From assembly GCA_964389005.1 (NCBI GenBank), contig CAYMCV010000138.1:1-5007 (forward strand): a stretch of 5,007 bases of DNA, read 5' to 3'. Under the pieces are notes generated by a model that saw nothing but the letters and a program-made list of their open reading frames with translations, had not been told where the DNA came from and ran no database searches. How positions within the stretch are numbered: position 1 is the stretch's first letter; every line of letters starts with the position of its first letter. Of the stretch, positions 1 to 5,007 are shown piece after piece. Made by a program: the position numbers and the translations under genes. The DNA is from CAYMCV01 sp964389005. Its GTDB lineage: Bacteria; Bacillota; Clostridia; Lachnospirales; Lachnospiraceae.

Positions 1-187
1 ACTGCATGATTTTTTGCATTAAATCATCTTTACAAAAACCGTCCATCAAATACATGACCGATTCGCGTCCGCCGATGATTAAATCTCTTCGTAACAGATC
101 AAAATTCTCATCAATTTTTAGATGTTGATCAAAATATGCCTTATTGTCCTTCACATTGGGCGATGTTGTTCTGACTTTTTGATACAT
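1..187 (-). CDS. Spore germination protein, GerA/SpoVAF family (N-terminal part, cut by window edge)
   Basis: The first 62 codons of a minus-strand gene that runs off the left edge. I translated it by hand; it starts MYQKVRTTSP and is open to the edge. Residues 29-61 read as the N-terminal signature of the GerA/SpoVAF family: FDLLRRDLIIGG, then a hydrophobic MYLMDGF (45-51), then a KDDLMQKIM helix. These proteins sit in the inner spore membrane and act in germinant response or with the SpoVA dipicolinate channel. The first part is a soluble domain and the membrane spans come later, outside this window. The ATG has an AAAGGA ribosome site (199-204) at a rather long 11-base spacing. It lies 81 bases after the dUTPase gene on the same strand. 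GerA-type receptor A subunit and SpoVAF cannot be told apart from this fragment. The family call is from remembered family patterns. Confidence 0.75.
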   Translation of the reverse strand, partial: MYQKVRTTSPNVKDNKAYFDQHLKIDENFDLLRRDLIIGGRESVMYLMDGFCKDDLMQKIMQ

Positions 188-223
188 AAAAAAACCATTC
201 CTTTCCTGCAATTGCTTGCACTC

Positions 224-244
224 TTAAGAATAGTTTTCTCTTAA
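224..244. repeat. Short inverted repeat TTAAGA-N9-TCTTAA between dut and the germination gene
   Basis: Two perfect 6-base arms (224-229 and 239-244) flank a 9-base spacer. The stem would be AT-rich and is not followed by a T-run in the transcribed (minus) direction, so it does not look like a rho-independent terminator. A second small element lies closer to the germination gene: TGCAA-TTGC-TTGCA at 207-220, which includes the perfect palindrome GCAATTGC. Either could be an operator or chance in AT-rich DNA. Confidence 0.3.
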
Positions 245-268
245 TTGTCGATTTCTATGTAAAAATCC

Positions 269-703
269 TTAATTGATTCCCGTACTGCCGCATCCGCCGC
301 GATCGAGAGCTCCCAGTTCTTGTGTTTCGTCAAAGACAATTGTGGGTTGATTCTTCATGATACGGAACTGACATATGCGGTCGTTGAAATGTATCGTTGT
401 ATCGCGCATTGCAAGCGCAGGCATAAACCACTGATCGTTGTCACCGCAATAGGTTTGGTCGATAACGCCCATATGATTCGTCTGAATGATTCCGAAATTC
501 TTAAAAGTTGAGCTTCTCGGTACGACATGTGCCTCATATCCGTTCGGTAATTTCATAGCAACGCCAAGCGGAATTAACCGAAACTCTCCCGCTTTCATTG
601 TAATATCCGCCGCAGCTCGTAAGTCAATCCAGTCGGACTTACCTTCCACATAACATAAACGCTCCAAATCCTGATGAAAATACTTAATTTGTATGTTTTC
701 CAT
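269..703 (-). CDS. dut: dUTP diphosphatase (dUTPase), trimeric type
   Basis: Hydrolyses dUTP to dUMP and pyrophosphate in the cytoplasm, which keeps uracil out of DNA and supplies dUMP for thymidylate synthesis. At 144 residues it fits the homotrimeric family, and all five motifs appear in order: motif 1 DLRAA (27-31, catalytic-type Asp27), motif 2 PRSS (62-65), motif 3 GVIDQTY (79-85, with the Asp and the sugar-discriminating Tyr kept), motif 4 DRICQF (108-113) and motif 5 RGGCGSTG (135-142). Motif 5 is two residues shorter than the common RGxGGFGSTG, and Cys138 stands where the uracil-side Phe is usual. An in-frame ATG lies four codons upstream (715). I prefer 703 because GGGAG (709-713) sits five bases before it. 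The start is 15 bases after the nrdG stop, so it is probably the last gene of the nrdD-nrdG operon. Confidence 0.93.
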   Translation of the reverse strand: MENIQIKYFHQDLERLCYVEGKSDWIDLRAAADITMKAGEFRLIPLGVAMKLPNGYEAHVVPRSSTFKNFGIIQTNHMGVIDQTYCGDNDQWFMPALAMRDTTIHFNDRICQFRIMKNQPTIVFDETQELGALDRGGCGSTGIN

Positions 704-708
704 TGTTT

Positions 709-713
709 CTCCC
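709..713 (-). promoter_or_regulatory. Ribosome binding site deciding the dut start
   Basis: Reads GGGAG on the minus strand, five bases before the ATG at 703. The alternative ATG at 713-715 overlaps this site and has only a weak purine stretch before it, so the downstream start is favoured and adds 15 untranslated bases after nrdG. Confidence 0.65.
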
Positions 714-718
714 ATTTC

Positions 719-1237
719 TCATTCTTTAATAAAATAATCTTTGCAATGCAGTATCGGTTGTATGGGATTCGAACTGTTCAATGTTGCCTTAACATCGATG
801 ACACGTTGGTTTTTGCTTCCTTTCCATAGGAGGTTTACATCCAAAGTCTCATATTCAAATTCACCATCCACACAAACGTCCACATACTTCATAAAATCCT
901 CGTCGTAGATACTCTCCCATACAGAACCTGTGTAGAGCCAAATGGTTTTGTCCGGATACAATACCTTGATTTCACGCATCAATTCCGACACTGTTTCACG
1001 GTTGGCAACATGCAATGGGTCGCCACCGGAGAATGTGATTCCTGAAATATAGTCCATATTCAGTTGTTCAAATAATTCTTGTTTGGCGGCTTCATCAAAT
1101 AACAGTCCGCCATTTGGATCCCATGTAATCGGATTCTGACATTGCTTACAACAATGTGAACAACCGGATACCCACAGTACCACGCGTAGTCCGTCTCCGT
1201 TTTTCATGTCGTCCTTTGTTATATTATGGTAACGCAT
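719..1237 (-). CDS. nrdG: Anaerobic ribonucleoside-triphosphate reductase activating protein (radical SAM)
   Basis: Radical-SAM activase that uses a [4Fe-4S] cluster and S-adenosylmethionine to place the glycyl radical on NrdD. The 172-residue product begins MRYHNITKDD, as is usual for the family. It carries the cluster motif CX3CX2C at Cys26, Cys30 and Cys33 (CSHCCKQCQN, with an extra Cys29), the SAM-contacting SGGD (70-73), LYTG (101-104), and the family's C-terminal stretch ending GSKNQRVIDV (140-149). The frame stays open to an ATG 20 codons upstream (1297), but those residues do not resemble the family and have no clear ribosome site. The ATG at 1237 follows AAAGGA at five bases, so I place the start there. 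That leaves 72 bases after nrdD with no obvious hairpin. It sits directly downstream of its substrate enzyme, the usual order. Confidence 0.95.
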   Translation of the reverse strand: MRYHNITKDDMKNGDGLRVVLWVSGCSHCCKQCQNPITWDPNGGLLFDEAAKQELFEQLNMDYISGITFSGGDPLHVANRETVSELMREIKVLYPDKTIWLYTGSVWESIYDEDFMKYVDVCVDGEFEYETLDVNLLWKGSKNQRVIDVKATLNSSNPIQPILHCKDYFIKE

Positions 1238-1242
1238 GTGTG

Positions 1243-1248
1243 TCCTTT
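1243..1248 (-). promoter_or_regulatory. Ribosome binding site deciding the nrdG start
   Basis: AAAGGA on the minus strand, five bases before the ATG at 1237. It supports the internal start over the longer frame opening at 1297, which would add 20 residues unlike NrdG N-termini. Confidence 0.75.
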
Positions 1249-1309
1249 CATAAATCACAGTAACATCGTAATGATATTTGTCGTATCCTGGCAGCAATTA
1301 AACTTAAAA

Positions 1310-3481
1310 TTACATACTACGGCGTTCAGAGATTTCTGTCATTTTCGCTTCATTTAGACGTGTTTCTCCATGCACTCTCGAATACGAGAGATATCCGTTC
1401 ATTCGGTCAATTTTGGTTAGATTGGTACTGCCGCATTTGGGACATACATCCATTTCCAACTCTTGGTGACCGCAATCATCACAATAAGCCAGTGACATAT
1501 TCAGCCCTTCATAAAAGCCCATATCCATGGCTCTGCGAATCAATGTCTTTATCGCTTCCAAATTGTAGTCAATCGGATATCTGACATATTGAATCTTTCC
1601 GCCATTACAAAGTTCCCAAAACCTCGCTTCCAAGTCCTGTTTCTGAATCGGCGTAATATCTTCTGTTACATGGCAATGGAAACTGTTGGATACGTACTCC
1701 TTGTCCGATACGCCCTCAATGATACCGTACTTTTTACGGAACTGTTTAATCTGCAAACCGCAAAGACTTTCTGCCGGTGTTCCGTAGATGGCATATAAAT
1801 TTCCGTCCGCTTCTTTATACTGTGTCACTTTTTTGTTGATATATTCCATTACTTCTAAGGCAAAAGCCCCATCCTCAACCAAGGACTTGCCGTTATAAAT
1901 CATCTGTAATTCATTTAATGCCGTAATTCCAAAAGATGCGGTTGCGTATTTTAACAGCGGTTTGATTTTATCTGTTAATTTCAGTTTCCCGTATAAAAAT
2001 CCGCCTTCGCAATAAGCCAACGGATTCGTTGACGCACGCATTTCTCCGAGGTATGCATAAGTTCTGATATGGAGCTGCCGAATCAATTGCAGATAATATT
2101 CCAAAACTTCATAAAAATCGCGGCTTTCCTGTCTTGCACGTGCATATATCATCGGTAAATGCAGTGATACGGCTCCGATATTGAATCTTCCGACGAAAAC
2201 CGGTTTGTCATCCGCATCCGCCGGTGTAATTCCGCCTCGTTCATACCAAGGAGATAAAAATGCCCGGCACCCCATCGGGGATATTACTCTACCGTACTGC
2301 TTGTACATACTCGCAACATAACCTTTGCCCGTTAAACTCAACCAATCCGGATACATTGATTGGGATGAACACAACACACCCGCTTCAAAAACATCTTCAA
2401 GCGGCTTTCCTTTACCGTGCAATTCTTCATCATATAAGAACACAATCTTCGGGAATAATACAGGTTTGCGACACTCCGGCTTCCCTTGTCCTCTTCTTCT
2501 GACATCCAGCATTGCAATTGTTGCCATACGGGCGAATCGGCCGGTACCGATACCTGCTGTTACCGTGATAAATGGGTAATCGCCACGACTTGAGGCAACT
2601 GTATTAAACTTATACTCCCAACCCTGGAAACCTTGTTCAAACTCACGTTTCACATCTTCGATAGCCTCTTCTTGTGCACGCTCTTCGGGAACACCCATGT
2701 TGGTATATTTCGTCATATATCTTTGATAAGATTTCTGTGCGTATGGTTCCAAGATTTTATCGACTTCCGGAACCGTAAAACCTCCGTATTGCTGACTTGC
2801 GGCACTAAGCACAATATCTCCGATGACATCAAATGCCGTATCCAAAGTCTTTGGTTCATTATAAAAGATATTTCCCATCTCAAAACCGCCGGATAACACC
2901 GTTGCCACATCAAATAAGCAGCAGTTCATCGTATCGCGCCTTGCAGACATATCATGTACATAGATATAACCGTCGCGACAAGCCTGAATCTCTTCCGTCG
3001 TCATAAAGAATTTTTGATACAATTCCTTATTCAATTGGTTAAAAATCAAAGAACGCTTTGTAGAAACCAGTGCGGAATCCGTATTAGAATTCTCCTTGTC
3101 ACCGATATACATGATGGATTGACTTTTTTTATATACATCATCCAGCATTCTGACAAAATCCTGCTTATAATTACGATAGTCGCGATAACTCTTTGCAACA
3201 ATCGGTTTTACTTCCTCGAGTGCACGCTCAACAATATTGTGCATCTTCGGAATCGGTACTTCGGAAATATCCATTTGGTCGATACAATCAACCACATTAC
3301 CGCATATTTTACATAAGTCCTCATGTGTAAATTCCGTAAGTGCGCGATACGCGGACTTATTCACGGCATTGACAACTTTTTGGACGTTGAATTCTTCTTT
3401 GCTTCCGTCTTTTTTTATCACATAAACTTTGGTTTTGGTTGTAAATAGTTCTCCGTAATCGATATTCTGATTGGATTCCAT
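1310..3481 (-). CDS. nrdD: Anaerobic ribonucleoside-triphosphate reductase, class III, catalytic subunit
   Basis: Reduces ribonucleoside triphosphates to dNTPs under anoxia with a glycyl/thiyl radical. The 723 residues match the family's usual length of about 700. Domains in order: an N-terminal ATP-cone (about 18-110, opening KVYVIKKDGSKEEF) for allosteric control by ATP/dATP; the ten-stranded barrel with candidate catalytic cysteines in MNCCLF (Cys187/188) and PMGCRAF (Cys405); a zinc site CX2C-X9-CX2C (667, 670, 680, 683); and the glycyl-radical loop RMNGYLSYSRV with Gly696, 27 residues from the end. The Cys188-Cys405 spacing of 217 equals that remembered for the E. coli pair (175/392), so these are my best guesses. 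A perfect AGGAGG (3488-3493) lies six bases before the ATG, suggesting strong translation. It starts 20 bases after the WYL regulator stop and is followed by its activase. Confidence 0.97.
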   Translation of the reverse strand: MESNQNIDYGELFTTKTKVYVIKKDGSKEEFNVQKVVNAVNKSAYRALTEFTHEDLCKICGNVVDCIDQMDISEVPIPKMHNIVERALEEVKPIVAKSYRDYRNYKQDFVRMLDDVYKKSQSIMYIGDKENSNTDSALVSTKRSLIFNQLNKELYQKFFMTTEEIQACRDGYIYVHDMSARRDTMNCCLFDVATVLSGGFEMGNIFYNEPKTLDTAFDVIGDIVLSAASQQYGGFTVPEVDKILEPYAQKSYQRYMTKYTNMGVPEERAQEEAIEDVKREFEQGFQGWEYKFNTVASSRGDYPFITVTAGIGTGRFARMATIAMLDVRRRGQGKPECRKPVLFPKIVFLYDEELHGKGKPLEDVFEAGVLCSSQSMYPDWLSLTGKGYVASMYKQYGRVISPMGCRAFLSPWYERGGITPADADDKPVFVGRFNIGAVSLHLPMIYARARQESRDFYEVLEYYLQLIRQLHIRTYAYLGEMRASTNPLAYCEGGFLYGKLKLTDKIKPLLKYATASFGITALNELQMIYNGKSLVEDGAFALEVMEYINKKVTQYKEADGNLYAIYGTPAESLCGLQIKQFRKKYGIIEGVSDKEYVSNSFHCHVTEDITPIQKQDLEARFWELCNGGKIQYVRYPIDYNLEAIKTLIRRAMDMGFYEGLNMSLAYCDDCGHQELEMDVCPKCGSTNLTKIDRMNGYLSYSRVHGETRLNEAKMTEISERRSM

Positions 3482-3501
3482 GAGATGCCTCCTAGTTATA
3501 A

Positions 3502-4491
3502 TTAGTCGTATAGTTTAAATACATCTGCCAAATATTTCTTGTATTTCTTTCGAACTTCTTTCGGTCCGATGATTTCTGCCTGCCTGCCGAGTCCCGTAAT
3601 CCAACCAAAAAACTGCCCGCTCATCACTACGTTGACACGAACGGAAAATGTACTCTCACTACGCTTGTGAATATCAATTTCCTTTCCGAATCGGTCCAAT
3701 ACAACACCTATCAATTGATTATCAAATCTGATGTTGACAAGTTCCGTCTCTCCGCCAAACATACCAAACATCTTGTTTGTATAAGTTGCCGTGTCAAATT
3801 TGGCGTAGGACTCTCCTAAGAATCTTGTTTCTTCTGTCAGTGCGATGTTCTTCATTTTATCAACACGGTAGTGTCGAACGGATTCACTCTCTCTGTCATA
3901 TGCAATCAGATAATAATTCTCGTCATTCCAAATCAATGCCCACGGACTGACATAATATCGCTCGCCATTTTTACGAAGTTGTAATTTCTTATCAATCGTA
4001 TATTCAAAGTATTGGAATGAAATCATGACATTGTTCTGAATTGCTTTATGAATGTCATCGACATTATAGTAAATGGATTCATTATCCGTCTTGATACGGT
4101 TTAAAACATAGATTTCGCGATTCAACTGTGCTGCATCACTTTTGCTCGCAAGCATTGTGATTTTCTGAATCAGCTCCTGGGATTTCTTAAGTGTAATAAA
4201 TCTTGAAGCTTGAACGGCATCAACCAAAACTTTCAATTCAGCAACTTCAAAATCACGGCTCGCAAGAAAATAACCGTGATTTCCTTTTCCTTTGACCAAC
4301 ACAATGTCATATCCGAAAGTGCGAAGGTCTTCAATATCTCTGTAAATGGTTTTGCGATCTGCCGAAATGTCATATTGACTCAAACGGTCAATTAGCTCCT
4401 GAGCAGAAAACAGATGCGATTCATCGCCGGATTCTGTCAGAATTTTTAGAATGTACAATAATTTCAGTTTTTGGTTCTCGGATTTTGGCAT
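3502..4491 (-). CDS. WYL-domain transcriptional regulator (HTH + WYL + WCX)
   Basis: A 329-residue DNA-binding protein of the YafY/DeoR-like WYL class. The N-terminal winged helix-turn-helix spans about 5-75, with likely recognition helix SADRKTIYRDIEDL (43-56) and wing KGKGNHGYFL (67-76). The WYL domain covers about 140-215; its signature here is NYYLIAYD (192-199), preceded by YYVSPWALIW (179-188). A C-terminal WCX region (about 248-325) ends in FGWITGLGRQAEIIGP. In this family the WYL domain binds a ligand, in known cases nucleic acid or a nucleotide, and switches DNA binding; the ligand here is unknown. The ribosome site is GGGGGAG (4495-4501) at only three bases from the ATG. It lies between a small membrane protein and nrdD with 20-base gaps on both sides, so it is probably co-transcribed with nrdD and a candidate regulator of it or of its own operon (inference). 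Confidence 0.92.
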   Translation of the reverse strand: MPKSENQKLKLLYILKILTESGDESHLFSAQELIDRLSQYDISADRKTIYRDIEDLRTFGYDIVLVKGKGNHGYFLASRDFEVAELKVLVDAVQASRFITLKKSQELIQKITMLASKSDAAQLNREIYVLNRIKTDNESIYYNVDDIHKAIQNNVMISFQYFEYTIDKKLQLRKNGERYYVSPWALIWNDENYYLIAYDRESESVRHYRVDKMKNIALTEETRFLGESYAKFDTATYTNKMFGMFGGETELVNIRFDNQLIGVVLDRFGKEIDIHKRSESTFSVRVNVVMSGQFFGWITGLGRQAEIIGPKEVRKKYKKYLADVFKLYD

Positions 4492-4494
4492 AAA

Positions 4495-4501
4495 CTCCCC
4501 C
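4495..4501 (-). promoter_or_regulatory. G-rich ribosome binding site of the WYL regulator, unusually close to the start
   Basis: GGGGGAG on the minus strand with only TTT before the ATG at 4491. The sequence is strong but the spacing is shorter than the five to six bases at nrdD, nrdG, dut and the small membrane protein. That could lower regulator output relative to its neighbours. Confidence 0.5.
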
Positions 4502-4511
4502 TATTTCGTTG

Positions 4512-4712
4512 CTATACCGTTTCAGTCTGTATTGTGTTTTCAGATTCCATTGATTCTTCAGAATTTGCTTTCTCTTTATTCTCTTTTGACTTATTTTTCA
4601 TTTTGCGCAAATTGATTCCGATGATTACCGCTACAATAATAGCAACCACAAACACACTGAATACAATGAGATAACTCAAAAATGAAGATAAAAATGCAAT
4701 TGTATTCGTCAT
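4512..4712 (-). CDS. Small single-span membrane protein of unknown function
   Basis: A 66-residue product I cannot name. Residues 8-33 form one long hydrophobic helix (LSSFLSYLIVFS onward to AVIIGI). It is followed at once by a basic stretch, LRKMKNKSK (35-43), and then a polar tail rich in Glu, Ser, Asn and Thr (44-66). By the positive-inside rule the short N-terminus faces out and the tail lies in the cytoplasm. There is no signal-peptidase site or lipobox. It is likely real: GGGAG (4719-4723) sits six bases before the ATG, it follows a good promoter by about 40 bases, and its stop is 20 bases before the WYL regulator. It is the first gene of the presumed nrdD operon. It could be a membrane anchor or partner for another protein, but nothing in the sequence shows which. 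Confidence 0.7.
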   Translation of the reverse strand: MTNTIAFLSSFLSYLIVFSVFVVAIIVAVIIGINLRKMKNKSKENKEKANSEESMESENTIQTETV

Positions 4713-4760
4713 CTTCTTCTCCCTTCATCCTACTTCATAATATATCTGTACACCTCTTCA

Positions 4761-4790
4761 ATCATACCACCTCAAGAATCACATCGTCAA
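4761..4790 (-). promoter_or_regulatory. Sigma-A-type promoter with extended -10, inside the 3' end of rnhA
   Basis: On the minus strand, TTGACG (4790-4785) is a one-mismatch -35 box. After an 18-base spacer comes TATGAT (4766-4761), a one-mismatch -10 box, preceded by TG one base upstream (4769-4768), giving an extended -10. Transcription should start near 4754, about 40 bases before the small membrane protein. The whole element lies over the last codons of the RNase HI gene, and the stop codon TGA is part of the -10 box. It is placed to drive the membrane protein, WYL regulator, nrdD, nrdG and dut. Confidence 0.6.
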
Positions 4791-5007
4791 GCAAGTCCGT
4801 TCCGTCAGCAGCTGAGGTTGCAAGTTTATCACAGCGTTCATTTTCGGGATGACCCGCATGTCCTTTCAGCCAAATGAATGTGACTTCATGCTTACTGATT
4901 TCTTTTAAAAGAATTTCCCATAAATCAGCATTCAATGCAGGTTTCTTATCGCTTTTGCGCCAGTTATTTTTCTGCAACAAAAGTTTAACGTGTTTTTTAG
5001 TCAAATT
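4762..5007 (-). CDS. rnhA: Ribonuclease HI (C-terminal part, cut by window edge)
   Basis: The last 82 codons of an RNase HI gene that enters from the right edge; no true start is in the window. RNase HI cleaves the RNA strand of RNA-DNA hybrids such as R-loops and Okazaki primers. The fragment aligns by eye with the second half of the E. coli enzyme: the basic handle NNWRKSDKKPALNADLW, the strand HEVTFIWLKGH, then GHAGHPENERCDKLA, which holds the catalytic-loop His (E. coli His124) and the last acidic ligand (Asp134) ten residues apart. The first three acidic residues (Asp10, Glu48, Asp70 in E. coli) would lie beyond the edge. The tail after CDKLATSAADG ends about where E. coli's does, so the C-terminus is complete. 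Its stop codon overlaps the -10 box of the downstream promoter. It probably belongs to a separate upstream unit, though read-through is possible since no terminator follows. Confidence 0.93.
   Translation of the reverse strand, partial: NLTKKHVKLLLQKNNWRKSDKKPALNADLWEILLKEISKHEVTFIWLKGHAGHPENERCDKLATSAADGTDLLDDVILEVV

Noticed and set aside
248..268. Hairpin after dut: GATTTT and GAAATC arms on the minus strand, considered as a terminator.
   Set aside because: The stem is short and AT-rich with a G-T pair, and no T-run follows in the transcribed direction.
320..537. Plus- and minus-strand frames of about 60 codons overlapping dut.
   Set aside because: The dut frame carries all five dUTPase motifs; the overlapping frames resemble nothing and have no supporting start signals.
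1238..1300. Possible nrdG promoter: TTGCTG and TATCAT in the nrdD-nrdG gap.
   Set aside because: The spacing is 15 bases, the -35 match is poor and there is no extended -10. nrdG normally follows nrdD in one transcript.
1360..3425. Several open frames of 62-120 codons on the plus strand and one minus-strand frame inside nrdD.
   Set aside because: They lie wholly within the strongly supported nrdD frame, have low-complexity or random-looking products and no matching ribosome sites, so they are antisense or out-of-frame shadows.
3488..3540. Possible separate nrdD promoter: TTGGCA with TATACG downstream on the minus strand.
   Set aside because: The spacing is only 13 bases, and a start there would fall beside the AGGAGG site. 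The 20-base gap fits simple co-transcription from the regulator gene.
4471..4674. Plus-strand frame of 67 codons opposite the small membrane protein.
   Set aside because: Its hydrophobic look comes from reading opposite a membrane-protein gene. The minus-strand frame has the promoter, ribosome site and operon spacing; this one has none.
5002..5004. TTG at 5002-5004 as a start codon for an 80-residue RNase HI.
   Set aside because: The frame is open to the window edge and the first half of the enzyme, with three of the catalytic acids, would be missing. This is a gene cut by the window, not a short gene.

Overview
The window looks like a chromosomal stretch from a strictly anaerobic, endospore-forming clostridium (Bacillota), most likely of the Lachnospiraceae or a close relative. 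This is inferred from three things: a class III (oxygen-sensitive) ribonucleotide reductase pair, a GerA/SpoVAF-type spore germination protein, and fairly AT-rich genes preceded by GGGAG/AGGAGG ribosome binding sites. No mobile element, CRISPR array, rRNA or tRNA is visible. All seven genes read on the minus strand, so transcription runs from high to low coordinates.

In transcription order: (1) the C-terminal half of an RNase HI gene, cut by the window edge (4762-5007). (2) A good sigma-A-type promoter (4761-4790), buried in the last codons of that gene. (3) A 66-residue single-span membrane protein of unknown function. (4) A helix-turn-helix/WYL-domain transcriptional regulator. (5) nrdD, the anaerobic ribonucleoside-triphosphate reductase. 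(6) nrdG, its radical-SAM activase. (7) dut, a trimeric-type dUTPase. (8) After an 81-base gap, the first 62 codons of a GerA/SpoVAF-family spore germination protein, cut by the other edge.

Gaps between genes 2 to 7 are 15 to 72 bases with no terminator-like hairpin, so the small membrane protein, WYL regulator, nrdD, nrdG and dut probably form one operon. NrdG installs the glycyl radical on NrdD. NrdD makes dNTPs from NTPs without oxygen. Dut removes dUTP and yields dUMP, the precursor of dTMP. The upstream RNase HI, which removes RNA from RNA-DNA hybrids, belongs to the same broad area of nucleic-acid upkeep but appears to be a separate upstream unit.

Most of the window is ordinary core metabolism. 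What deserves a second look is a WYL-type regulator and a tiny membrane protein sharing a transcript with nrdD-nrdG, with no recognisable NrdR box at the promoter. Other points are a dUTPase whose last motif has Cys where Phe is usual, and the unterminated junction between the nucleotide operon and a sporulation gene. I see no clear sign of a wholly new system.
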